Positions 1 to 5,862 of a stretch of DNA of 6,323 nt are shown here, piece after piece (positions within the stretch are counted from its first letter, which is position 1; each line of letters opens with the position of its first letter). The position numbers and the translations under genes were made by a program. The DNA comes from an uncultured Caryophanales bacterium. Its GTDB lineage: Bacteria > Bacillota_I > Bacilli_A > RF39 > UBA660. The notes under the pieces were generated by a model. That model worked only from the letters and a program-made list of their open reading frames with translations. It ran no database searches and had not been told where the DNA came from. Where the stretch lies: positions 1 to 6,323 of the forward strand of contig CAMNDO010000039.1 of the NCBI GenBank assembly GCA_946535455.1, read 5' to 3'.

Positions 1-3
1 CAT
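1..3 (-). CDS. Start codon of the next minus-strand gene (partial, 1 codon)
   Basis: On the minus strand the pgk stop codon is followed by AAGGTGATGAT and then ATG at 3-1. This is a well-spaced Shine-Dalgarno and start, so a further gene almost certainly begins here and is probably co-transcribed with pgk, with 13 bases between stop and start. Only the start codon lies in the window, so its product cannot be read. In many Firmicutes the gene after pgk is tpiA (triosephosphate isomerase); that is an expectation from gene order, not something seen here. Confidence 0.5.
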
Positions 4-16
4 ATCATCACCTTCT
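4..16 (-). promoter_or_regulatory. Ribosome binding site between pgk and the next gene
   Basis: The minus strand reads AGAAGGTGATGAT immediately before ATG. AAGGTGAT complements the 3' end of 16S rRNA over eight bases. An earlier ATG inside this stretch sits directly on the site with no spacing, so the ATG at 3-1 is preferred. Confidence 0.55.
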
Positions 17-1189
17 TTACTGGATTGATTCAATTCCTGGAAGTGGTTTTCCTTCTAGATATTCTAGAGTAGCTCCTCCTCCTGTGGAAGCATGATATAC
101 CTTATCTTGATATCCTAAAGTGGTAGCGGCTGCTACGATATCTCCTCCACCTAAGATGACCTTTTTATCTTTTTCTACAATATATTTTAAAACTTCTTTG
201 GTTCCTAATTGGTATTTCTCAAATTCATATACCCCTAATGGTCCATTCCAAAGAATAATAGATGCCTTTTCCAATTCACTTTGAAACAGTTTTATTGTTT
301 CTTTTCCAATATCTAATCCCATTTCATCGGAAGTCATATCTTCTATTTTTTGAATGCGATATTCTTCTGTATCGACAAATTCATTTGTTACAGCACAATC
401 TACTGGTAAAACTAATTTGTCAGGATAAGTTTCTAACATTCTCTTACAAAACTCTAAGTTTTCTTCTTCTAATAAAGATTTTCCAATATTCATTCCTTTT
501 GCTTTTAAGAAAGTAAATGCCATTCCTCCACCAATTAAGATTTTATCTGCTTTGGTCACTAAGTTCTCAATGACTCCAATTTTATCCGTTACTTTTGCTC
601 CTCCTAAAATAATAACAAATGGATGAATATCTTCTTCTAATACTTTTAACGCATTGATTTCTTTTTCAATTAAGAATCCTATTCCGGAAGGAAGATAAGT
701 CGAAATCCCTACATTAGATGCATGAGCGCGATGAGCCGTTCCAAAAGCATCATTAATGAAGATATCTCCTAAAGATGCCCAGTACTTTCCTAATTCTTCA
801 TCATTTTTACTTTCTTTCTTTCCTTCTAAATCTTCATATCTTGTATTTTGTACTAATAAAACTTCTCCGGGTTGCATCGTTTCAATCATGTCTTCTAGTT
901 CTTTTCCTCTTGTTTTTTCACTAAAGAATACTTTTTGTCCTAGTAATTCTTCTAATCTTTTTGCGACAGGAAGTAAATTGTTTTTTTCTAAATCACTTTC
1001 TTCTTTTACTCTTCCTAAGTGAGAAAATAGAATCACTTTTGCTCCTTGATGTATCGCATACAAAATGGTTTCTAATGCTTTTTGAATTCGAGTATCATCT
1101 ACGATTTTTCCTTCTTTCATAGGAACATTAAAATCACATCGAATGATTACTTTTTTACTTTTTATATCATAGTCTCTTATTGTTTTCAT
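17..1189 (-). CDS. pgk: Phosphoglycerate kinase
   Basis: Cytoplasmic glycolytic enzyme that transfers phosphate from 1,3-bisphosphoglycerate to ADP, giving 3-phosphoglycerate and ATP. The 390-residue product has the usual bacterial length. The N-terminal substrate domain shows RCDFNVP (17-23), DDTRI (31-35), SHLGR (56-60), NTRYED (115-120) and DAFGTAHRAHAS (147-158), which supply the Asp, Asn, Arg and His ligands of the 3-phosphoglycerate site. The C-terminal nucleotide domain shows GGAKV (196-200), GGGMAFTFL (220-228), WNGPLGVYE (314-322), GGGD (347-350) and STGGGATLEYL (368-378). No key residue is missing. The frame is open a further 14 codons upstream, but the ATG at 1189 is chosen because CGGAGGA lies six bases before it and the protein N-terminus then matches the family. 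It lies downstream of gap, with a terminator and a probable promoter of its own between them. Confidence 0.97.
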   Translation of the reverse strand: MKTIRDYDIKSKKVIIRCDFNVPMKEGKIVDDTRIQKALETILYAIHQGAKVILFSHLGRVKEESDLEKNNLLPVAKRLEELLGQKVFFSEKTRGKELEDMIETMQPGEVLLVQNTRYEDLEGKKESKNDEELGKYWASLGDIFINDAFGTAHRAHASNVGISTYLPSGIGFLIEKEINALKVLEEDIHPFVIILGGAKVTDKIGVIENLVTKADKILIGGGMAFTFLKAKGMNIGKSLLEEENLEFCKRMLETYPDKLVLPVDCAVTNEFVDTEEYRIQKIEDMTSDEMGLDIGKETIKLFQSELEKASIILWNGPLGVYEFEKYQLGTKEVLKYIVEKDKKVILGGGDIVAAATTLGYQDKVYHASTGGGATLEYLEGKPLPGIESIQ

Positions 1190-1210
1190 GAGAATCCTCC
1201 GCTCATTATT

Positions 1211-1219
1211 AGTATAGCA
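1211..1219 (-). promoter_or_regulatory. Probable extended -10 promoter of pgk
   Basis: The minus strand reads TGCTATACT, an extended -10 element (TG, one base, then TATACT at 1216-1211). It ends 21 bases before the pgk ATG. The -35 position at 17-base spacing is only a T-run, the U-tract of the gap terminator, so recognition would rest on the extended -10. A start about seven bases downstream would leave a leader of roughly 15 bases holding only the ribosome binding site. Confidence 0.5.
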
Positions 1220-1231
1220 AATTTCTTGCAC

Positions 1232-1264
1232 AAAAAAAAGAATAAACCAAGGAAAGTTTATTCT
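1232..1264 (-). terminator. Rho-independent terminator of gap
   Basis: On the minus strand AGAATAAAC (1264-1256) and GTTTATTCT (1247-1239) form a perfect 9-bp stem with an 8-base loop, followed by an uninterrupted eight-T run (1239-1232, sharing one base with the stem). The stem begins inside the TAG stop of gap. The stem is A/U-rich, so termination may be partial and some transcripts may run on into pgk. Confidence 0.75.
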
Positions 1265-2273
1265 AAATTGATTTTGTCATTAAGTATTTTGCTGTTCGAA
1301 CCATTTGTGCAGTATAACTCATTTCATTATCATACCAAGCTACTACTTTTACAAGTTGTTTTCCATCTACTTCTAAGACACTAGTGGATAGCCCATCCAC
1401 TAAAGATCCACAACGTCTTCCAATGACATCACTAGAAACAATGGGATCCATCGTAAATTCCATGGTCTCATTGGTATGAGCTTTTAATACTTCATTAATT
1501 TCTTCTGCTGTAGTATTTCTTCCTAATTCTAAAACAAGATCCACAACAGAACCAGTTGGTACTGGTACACGCATTGCGGTTCCGTCTAATTTTCCAGCTA
1601 AATTAGGACAAACCAATCCAATGGCAGAAGCAGCTCCTGTAGAAGATGGTACAATATTGGCAGCACAAGCACGTCCTCTACGAGCCATATGTCCTTTTTT
1701 ATGGGCAATATCTAATGATGCTTGATCATTGGTATAAGCATGAACGGTTGTCATATATCCTTTTACAATACCAAATTCTTTATCTAATACATCTACAACA
1801 GGTGCCAAACAGTTCGTCGTACAACTTGCGGCACTAATGATTTTTTCATCTCCTGTTAAGATTTCATGATTGACGTTATAAACAACTGTTTTTAAATCTC
1901 CTTTTGCAGGTGCAGAAATAATAACATGTTTTGCTCCTGCTTCAATATGAGCCATTGCTTTCTCATCAGAAGTAAATAATCCAGTACATTCAAATACCAC
2001 ATCAATTCCTAGTTCTCCCCAAGGTAACATGTTAGGTTCTTTTTCGGAATAGACTCTTACTCTTCTATTTCCAATAACAATGTTTTCTCCTTCACTATGA
2101 ATTTCATCAATTCTATAATTTCTGTGATTGGTATCATACTTTAATAAGTATGCTAATTGTTCTGCATCTGTTAAATCATTAATCGCTACTACTTCAAATT
2201 CTGGGTTCTCTTCCATCAATCGAAAACAAAGTCTTCCAATTCTTCCAAACCCATTAATCGCTACTCTTATCAT
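1263..2273 (-). CDS. gap: Glyceraldehyde-3-phosphate dehydrogenase (type I, phosphorylating)
   Basis: Glycolytic enzyme that oxidises glyceraldehyde-3-phosphate with NAD and phosphate to 1,3-bisphosphoglycerate, the substrate of the adjacent pgk product. The 336-residue length is typical. The Rossmann motif NGFGRIGR is at 7-14. Asp33 follows the second strand (AIND) and marks NAD preference. The catalytic Cys151 is in SAASCTTNC, and the partner His178 is in TTVHAYTNDQ. The C-terminal WYDNEMSYTAQMVRT (313-327) is the usual helix motif. At the two cofactor-linked positions that are Leu-Pro in Bacillus glycolytic GapA, this protein has Ile189-Ala190, and the following loop (HKKGHMARRGR) is slightly longer than the common HKDLRRAR form. 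The ATG at 2273 has AGGAG eight bases upstream. It has its own promoter and terminator. No cggR repressor gene lies upstream. Confidence 0.97.
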   Translation of the reverse strand: MIRVAINGFGRIGRLCFRLMEENPEFEVVAINDLTDAEQLAYLLKYDTNHRNYRIDEIHSEGENIVIGNRRVRVYSEKEPNMLPWGELGIDVVFECTGLFTSDEKAMAHIEAGAKHVIISAPAKGDLKTVVYNVNHEILTGDEKIISAASCTTNCLAPVVDVLDKEFGIVKGYMTTVHAYTNDQASLDIAHKKGHMARRGRACAANIVPSSTGAASAIGLVCPNLAGKLDGTAMRVPVPTGSVVDLVLELGRNTTAEEINEVLKAHTNETMEFTMDPIVSSDVIGRRCGSLVDGLSTSVLEVDGKQLVKVVAWYDNEMSYTAQMVRTAKYLMTKSI

Positions 2274-2281
2274 TTCATCAT

Positions 2282-2286
2282 CTCCT
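2282..2286 (-). promoter_or_regulatory. Ribosome binding site of gap
   Basis: AGGAG on the minus strand, eight bases before the gap ATG. It lies only about 8-12 bases downstream of the -10 hexamer, so the predicted transcript leader is very short and has no room for a riboswitch. Confidence 0.8.
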
Positions 2287-2293
2287 ATATTCT

Positions 2294-2322
2294 ATTATAT
2301 AGTTTTCTTTTTTTTCTTTCAA
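2294..2322 (-). promoter_or_regulatory. Near-consensus sigma-A type promoter of gap
   Basis: On the minus strand TTGAAA (2322-2317) and TATAAT (2299-2294) are separated by exactly 17 bases, five of six and six of six matches to consensus. The spacer is an A-rich purine tract and the flank upstream of the -35 is A/T-rich (ACATATAT). This is the strongest promoter visible in the window, as expected for a highly expressed glycolytic gene. I see no clear operator overlapping it. Confidence 0.85.
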
Positions 2323-2354
2323 TATATGTATTCTTCTTTTACAACTATCTTTGT

Positions 2355-2384
2355 AAAATAAAATATCCACAGTTCTTGTGGATA
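2355..2384 (-). terminator. Rho-independent terminator after the small gene
   Basis: On the minus strand TATCCACA (2384-2377) pairs with TGTGGATA (2371-2364) as a perfect 8-bp stem with a 5-base loop, followed by TTTTATTTT. It starts 18 bases past the stop of the small gene and would end a transcript coming from the TGS-kinase gene and the small gene, before the gap promoter. Confidence 0.75.
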
Positions 2385-2402
2385 CTTTTAAACTGAAACG
2401 TA

Positions 2403-2555
2403 TTAATCCTTTGAAGAGGCTGTTATTATTTCTTCTCCTACATCGTTACCCCATTCCAATTCAGAAACAGCTGTTTCTCCTTCGTATTCTTGAAATTTTT
2501 CCTCTAAAGATACTTTTTCTTGATTAGAAATCGTTTTTATGATTCTTTCATCCAT
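2403..2555 (-). CDS. 50-residue acidic protein resembling the toxin-binding tail of MazE-type antitoxins
   Basis: The reading frame begins with ATG at 2555, eight bases after a strong TAGGGGG ribosome binding site, and ends with TAA at 2403. The product is 50 residues and acidic. Residues 17-44 (LEEKFQEYEGETAVSELEWG, then NDVGEEII) follow the pattern that closes many MazE/PemI antitoxins: a Leu-Glu-Glu-Phe helix, a Tyr-x-Gly turn, then Glu-Trp-Gly-x-x-Val-Gly-x-Glu. In that family this tail wraps around the MazF toxin. The AbrB-type DNA-binding domain that normally precedes it is absent: only 16 residues lie before the tail, and the kinase gene occupies the DNA upstream. No MazF-like gene is in the window. 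It lies 22 bases downstream of the kinase gene and is followed by a terminator, so the two are probably co-transcribed. The antitoxin-tail reading is from remembered family patterns. The alternative is an unrelated small acidic protein. Confidence 0.65.
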   Translation of the reverse strand: MDERIIKTISNQEKVSLEEKFQEYEGETAVSELEWGNDVGEEIITASSKD

Positions 2556-2563
2556 ATATCATA

Positions 2564-2570
2564 CCCCCTA
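2564..2570 (-). promoter_or_regulatory. Ribosome binding site of the 50-residue gene
   Basis: TAGGGGG on the minus strand, with eight bases to the ATG at 2555. A nearer ATG at 2562 is almost on top of the site and its frame stops after four codons, so it is not the start. This site is the main support for treating the small frame as a gene. Confidence 0.65.
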
Positions 2571-2577
2571 AAATTTT

Positions 2578-4233
2578 TTAATCATGGAAATAGCTTCCTC
2601 CAATAAATTCCCGAATCACGGCATCTTCTGGAATGGAATCTGCTGAGATTGGTAAAAATAGTCGTAAGAAATTAATTAATCTCTTTGCTTCTTCATAGTA
2701 TGGAGAAGTACTTTCTACGGAGAATAATAATGGTTCTACATATGTTTTTAATACTCCAATTTCATAGATTGCCGCAGAATTAATGGTACAATCTGCTTCA
2801 TCTTGGAATGGGAAAATATACTTCTCTTCTCCATCACGAACACTTGCCCATTGTGATAAAGTATCTTCTACTTTGTAATTTCTTGTTCGATTATCTCTTA
2901 CAATTCTTCTTAATAATCGATTATCTGTTGTAGAAATACGATTATGATTATCCATACTTAATTCTGTTAATGGAGAAATATAAATTTTATACTTATTTTC
3001 TCTTGGAATATTCGTCAATATTTTAGTATCTAATGCATGAATTCCTTCAATGATTAAAATATCATCTTCTTCTAACTGCATCTCTGTACGATATTCCTTT
3101 TCTCCTAATACAAAGTTGAATGTTGGTGTTTTTACTTTTTCCCCTTTTAATAACTGACCTACTTGCTTATCAAATAAAGGTAGATCTACTGCCTCTAAAC
3201 ATTCAAAATCATAATTTCCAAATTCATCTTTTGGATTATCTTTTTTTTCTACAAAATAATCATCCATCCCAATGGTTTTTGGATGAAGACCAAAACTTTC
3301 TAAATACATACATAGTTTTCTTGAGGTTGTCGTTTTTCCAGAAGAAGATGGTCCTGCGATTAGAACAATCTTAATCTTTTTTCTTTTTTGATTAATCTCT
3401 TTTGCGACATTTAATAGTTTATTACTTTGTAGAGTTTCATCTATTTTAATCAAATCACTAATTTTACCCATAGAGACAACTCTATTTAAATCCGCTGTAT
3501 TTTGTACATTAATGAGTTTTGCCCATTCTTTAAATTCACTAAAGACTTCAAACATATGAGGATGATGTTTATATTTTTTGATTTTGTCATGGATATGAAC
3601 TGTTGGGAAACGTAAAATAAATCCATTTGTATTTAAAAATGTTAAATCAAAATCTTTTACTTTTCCTGTAGAAATTGGCATCAAATTATAGAAATAATTA
3701 TATATATTTCCTAATCGATATAGGGTAATATAATTATCCGTATTATATCTTAAAATATTGGCTTTTACATCGTCTCCTATATTTTTAAAATACTCAATGG
3801 CTTCTAATCGATCAATCGTTAATCTTGTAATTGGTAAATCTTTTTGAATAATATCATTCATTTCTTTTTGAATGTCTTCCATTTTTTCTTCTGTTAATTT
3901 AAAATCTGTTTGGAAATATAATCCCTTATCAATAGAATGTTGTACTACAATATTGGCATTCTTTCCATATAAGTTCTTAATGGCATACACTAAGATAAAG
4001 GTTAAACCATTGACATGTGCCCTATTTCCTTCATGAGTCGTTAAATCTAAGAATTGAATTTCTGAAGAACTATTCAAATGATAAGATAGTTCTCTCAATC
4101 GATTATTCACTCTTGCTAAAAGTATCGGATATTTATGCTTTTCTTGATGTTCTCTATAAATTTCTTGTAACATAGTTCCTCTACTATAGGTATATTTTTC
4201 GTTGTTAATTGTCACTTCGATCGTATCAATCAC
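2578..4233 (-). CDS. TGS-domain uridine/cytidine kinase-like P-loop protein
   Basis: The 551-residue protein has three parts. Residues 1-65 look like a TGS domain. Residues 66-220 resemble the second domain of threonyl-tRNA synthetase ([18 protein letters not shown], 64-81). Residues 285-510 are a uridine kinase/phosphoribulokinase-type P-loop domain with Walker A GPSSSGKT (294-301), substrate-side DDYF (324-327), [10 protein letters not shown] (341-350), EGIHAL (396-401) and an Arg-rich lid, [12 protein letters not shown] (440-451). Full-length proteins of this build are common in Clostridia and Bacilli and are usually annotated as nucleoside or uridine kinase; the true substrate is poorly established. 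The start is GTG at 4233, seven bases after AAAGGGG; no upstream ATG is better placed. It is divergent from clpP and followed 22 bases on by the 50-residue gene. The kinase fold is secure, but the phosphate acceptor is not known. Confidence 0.92.
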   Translation of the reverse strand: MIDTIEVTINNEKYTYSRGTMLQEIYREHQEKHKYPILLARVNNRLRELSYHLNSSSEIQFLDLTTHEGNRAHVNGLTFILVYAIKNLYGKNANIVVQHSIDKGLYFQTDFKLTEEKMEDIQKEMNDIIQKDLPITRLTIDRLEAIEYFKNIGDDVKANILRYNTDNYITLYRLGNIYNYFYNLMPISTGKVKDFDLTFLNTNGFILRFPTVHIHDKIKKYKHHPHMFEVFSEFKEWAKLINVQNTADLNRVVSMGKISDLIKIDETLQSNKLLNVAKEINQKRKKIKIVLIAGPSSSGKTTTSRKLCMYLESFGLHPKTIGMDDYFVEKKDNPKDEFGNYDFECLEAVDLPLFDKQVGQLLKGEKVKTPTFNFVLGEKEYRTEMQLEEDDILIIEGIHALDTKILTNIPRENKYKIYISPLTELSMDNHNRISTTDNRLLRRIVRDNRTRNYKVEDTLSQWASVRDGEEKYIFPFQDEADCTINSAAIYEIGVLKTYVEPLLFSVESTSPYYEEAKRLINFLRLFLPISADSIPEDAVIREFIGGSYFHD

Positions 4234-4240
4234 AATATCG

Positions 4241-4247
4241 CCCCTTT
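4241..4247 (-). promoter_or_regulatory. Ribosome binding site supporting a GTG start
   Basis: AAAGGGG on the minus strand, seven bases before GTG at 4233-4231. The spacing fixes this GTG as the start of the TGS-kinase gene. Confidence 0.7.
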
Positions 4248-4258
4248 ATGATAGTTTC

Positions 4259-4267
4259 AGTATACCA
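4259..4267 (-). promoter_or_regulatory. Probable extended -10 promoter of the TGS-kinase gene
   Basis: The minus strand reads TGGTATACT (4267-4259), an extended -10 with the same TATACT hexamer as the pgk promoter. It ends 25 bases before the GTG start. The -35 position at 17-base spacing (TATCTT) is poor. A TTGACA at 4276-4271 is too close to serve with this hexamer. Confidence 0.5.
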
Positions 4268-4288
4268 TATTTTGTCAAAATAAGATAT
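4262..4288. promoter_or_regulatory. Candidate operator: palindrome in the divergent kinase/clpP promoter region
   Basis: The core TATTTTGTCAAAATA (4268-4282) is a perfect odd-centred palindrome around T4275. Extending outwards to 4262 and 4288 gives 11 matched positions of 13 per arm. It fills the gap between the -10 and -35 positions of the kinase promoter and abuts the likely -35 position of clpP. That is where a repressor could act on both genes. The A/T richness makes chance possible. It is not a CIRCE element or a full CtsR heptad repeat. Confidence 0.3.
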
Positions 4289-4316
4289 GAATATTTTTCT
4301 GCATTGACACTATACT
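4288..4316 (+). promoter_or_regulatory. Possible clpP promoter
   Basis: TATACT at 4311-4316 is a good -10 hexamer, 17 bases before the clpP ATG. The -35 position at 17-base spacing, TGAATA (4288-4293), is weak. Transcription from here would start at about 4323, leaving roughly 11 bases that hold GGGTGAT. An overlapping TATATT (4316-4321) is a second candidate -10. The exact element is uncertain. Confidence 0.35.
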
Positions 4317-4324
4317 ATATTATG

Positions 4325-4330
4325 GGTGAT
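4325..4330 (+). promoter_or_regulatory. Ribosome binding site deciding the clpP start
   Basis: GGTGAT lies three bases before ATG at 4334. Aligned on the 16S 3' end this corresponds to the downstream half of AGGAGGTGATC, so the effective spacing is normal. The in-frame ATG at 4322 overlaps this site and has no ribosome binding site of its own. Confidence 0.6.
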
Positions 4331-4333
4331 ACG

Positions 4334-4903
4334 ATGAATTTAGTACCAATGGTTTTGGAAAAAGAAAGAGATGGAGAAAGAAGTTATGATCTTTATTCGA
4401 AACTTTTAAAAGAAAGAATTATTTTTATAACGGGAGAAATTGATGACTCTTTAGCCAATATTGTCGTAGCACAGTTATTATACTTAGACTCATTGAATCA
4501 CAATGATATTTATCTATATATCAATTCTCCTGGTGGGAGTGTAACGAGTGGTTTCGCCATTTATGACACAATGAATTTTGTCAAAAGTGATGTCTCTACC
4601 ATTTGTTTTGGAATCGCAGCTAGTATGGCCGCTTTTCTACTATCTAGTGGAGAGAAAGGAAAACGAAAAATTCTTCCTAATGCAGACGTTATGATTCATC
4701 AAGTCATAGGAAGAAGTGAAGGACAAGCAAGTGACATTCAGATTGCGACAGAAAGAATTCTAGCTTTAAAGAAAAGAATGAATAAAATACTTTCTAAAAA
4801 TACAGGAAACAGTTTAGACAAAATAGAAAACGATTGTGATAGAGATCATTATTTTAGTGCAAAAGAAGCAAAAGAATATGGTATTGTGGATGAAGTCATA
4901 TAA
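4334..4903 (+). CDS. clpP: ATP-dependent Clp protease proteolytic subunit ClpP
   Basis: Serine peptidase that forms the tetradecameric barrel of the Clp proteases. It degrades proteins unfolded and fed in by AAA+ partners such as ClpX or ClpC in the cytoplasm. The 189-residue product begins MNLVPMV, the usual ClpP N-terminus that forms the axial pore. [15 protein letters not shown] (64-78) is the oxyanion and handle region. The catalytic Ser97 lies in GIAASMAAF, His122 in VMIHQ and Asp171 in CDRDHYF. Length is near the family norm, with a short C-terminal tail. The frame is open upstream to 4202, but that stretch runs over the kinase start and the promoter region and does not look like ClpP. 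It is the only plus-strand gene, divergent from the kinase gene and convergent with whiA. In Bacillus clpP is controlled by CtsR; only a weak half-site-like TGTCAAA is visible upstream here. Confidence 0.97.
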   Translation: MNLVPMVLEKERDGERSYDLYSKLLKERIIFITGEIDDSLANIVVAQLLYLDSLNHNDIYLYINSPGGSVTSGFAIYDTMNFVKSDVSTICFGIAASMAAFLLSSGEKGKRKILPNADVMIHQVIGRSEGQASDIQIATERILALKKRMNKILSKNTGNSLDKIENDCDRDHYFSAKEAKEYGIVDEVI

Positions 4904-4931
4904 AAAAGAATCTATTCTGATTCTTTTTTTT
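4902..4931. terminator. Bidirectional terminator between clpP and whiA
   Basis: AAAAAAGAATC (4902-4912) and GATTCTTTTTT (4919-4929) form a perfect 11-bp inverted repeat with a 6-base loop. Read rightwards, a GAATC/GATTC core is followed by eight T (4924-4931), ending clpP. Read leftwards, the same core is followed by six T, ending whiA. The element starts within the clpP stop codon and contains the whiA stop and the last whiA codons, so both genes share it. Confidence 0.8.
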
Positions 4932-5862
4932 GTTTCATCTTTCGAAATTTATTGGCCAAATCTTTAATCTTATGAAATCGGTGATTCAATCCTGATTTTG
5001 TAATGGGTTTGTTTGTTTCAATTGAGATGATTTCTGCTAGTTCTTTTAGAGAAGACTCTGGGTACTTTTTTCTATATTCTACCACTAGTTTTGCTTTTTC
5101 TCCTAATAACATAAGTCCATCATTTTCTTCAATCACTTCGATATCTTCTAATTGTTCACTAGCGTTTTGAATCACTTTATCGATGTTGGCTTGTTCCATA
5201 TTATTTAGTCGATTGGTTTTATTTTTTTGATCTCGATACACTCTAACATCTTCATAATATAAAACAGATTTATTGGTTCCTAAAATCTTTAGAAAATCAC
5301 TAATCTTTTCTGCTTCTTTCATATAAATCATATAACCTTTATCTCGATTTAAGATTTTCGCATTTAAATCAAATAGATTTAATAATTTTTGAACGAATAC
5401 AGATTCTTGTGGTTCATTAATCAATAATTCTAAATGATATCGTGATTTTTTAGGATCGTTCACACTACCTGTTCCTAAAAAAACCCCTCGTAAGTAAGCT
5501 CTAATTTCTTCATTAGCACCTACAATATAGTTTGGAACCGTTTCCAAATATTTTTGATTTTCATCTAAAATTCCCAAGTCTTGTAGAATAGAATCTTTTT
5601 GTTCTTTTAACGTCATTTGATAAAGTTCTTTTTTACTAAAATTCACATTATCAATCGTTTCTACTAATAAAGATACCTGGTATAAATCTTTGATTCTTTC
5701 TTGAATTCTTCCTACAATAAATTGATTTTCTGTTGTCATAATGACTTTATCTTTTGTGATCGTACTATTATTTCGAATATAAGCAGAAAGTTCTGCAATG
5801 GCTTCTGATTTTGAATTCTTTTGTGTGCAAATTTCTTCTTTTACAGTTGTAGTATATGACAT
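4912..5862 (-). CDS. whiA: WhiA-family DNA-binding protein
   Basis: WhiA is a sporulation regulator in Streptomyces. In Firmicutes it binds DNA and affects cell division and chromosome segregation. The 316-residue product equals the usual Bacillus length. The N-terminal half is a degenerate LAGLIDADG homing-endonuclease fold, with RAYLRGVFLGTGSVNDP at 121-137 and YHLELLINE at 142-150. NRLNNMEQANIDKV (217-230) is the typical linker region before the helix-turn-helix. The C-terminal HTH spans about 270-303 (SLKELAEIIS, then ITKSGLNHRFHKI). It ends in a Lys-rich tail. The start ATG shares one base with the stop of the upstream gene (TAATG), and its GAGGAAA ribosome binding site lies in that gene's last codons, so translation is probably coupled. 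yvcK-whiA is the conserved order. The promoter lies outside the window. Confidence 0.96.
   Translation of the reverse strand: MSYTTTVKEEICTQKNSKSEAIAELSAYIRNNSTITKDKVIMTTENQFIVGRIQERIKDLYQVSLLVETIDNVNFSKKELYQMTLKEQKDSILQDLGILDENQKYLETVPNYIVGANEEIRAYLRGVFLGTGSVNDPKKSRYHLELLINEPQESVFVQKLLNLFDLNAKILNRDKGYMIYMKEAEKISDFLKILGTNKSVLYYEDVRVYRDQKNKTNRLNNMEQANIDKVIQNASEQLEDIEVIEENDGLMLLGEKAKLVVEYRKKYPESSLKELAEIISIETNKPITKSGLNHRFHKIKDLANKFRKMKQKKESE

Noticed and set aside
1190..1231. Upstream start for pgk adding 14 residues
   Set aside because: The extra residues cover the probable pgk promoter and ribosome binding site and do not resemble the PGK N-terminus. The ATG at 1189 follows CGGAGGA.
262..2361. 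Plus-strand open frames at 262-516, 756-1022, 1082-1384, 1646-1837 and 2128-2361
   Set aside because: All lie antisense to pgk or gap, whose protein signatures are unmistakable. Their products are rich in Ser, Phe and Leu with no recognisable motif, as expected for the complement of A-rich coding DNA.
2392..2405. Catabolite-responsive cre site near TGAAACG
   Set aside because: It lacks one base of the TGnnAnCG half and has no matching right half. It lies between a stop codon and a terminator, where it would not be expected to act.
3120..3374. Plus-strand open frame antisense to the kinase domain
   Set aside because: It mirrors the Walker A to DDYF region of a clear P-loop kinase and has no motif of its own.
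4273..4290. CtsR operator (tandem GGTCAAA heptads) upstream of clpP
   Set aside because: Only one imperfect heptad, TGTCAAA, is present. The second position reads GATATGA, which does not fit.
4304..4309. Perfect TTGACA upstream of clpP as a -35 element
   Set aside because: The hexamer 17 bases on is TGATAC at 4327-4332, inside the ribosome binding site, which would place the transcript start inside the coding region. TATACT follows after one base only, too close to pair with it.
4202..4333. Upstream extension of the clpP frame (44 extra codons)
   Set aside because: It covers the start of the divergent kinase gene and both promoters, gives a sequence unlike ClpP, and the ATG at 4334 has GGTGAT correctly placed with a canonical ClpP N-terminus.
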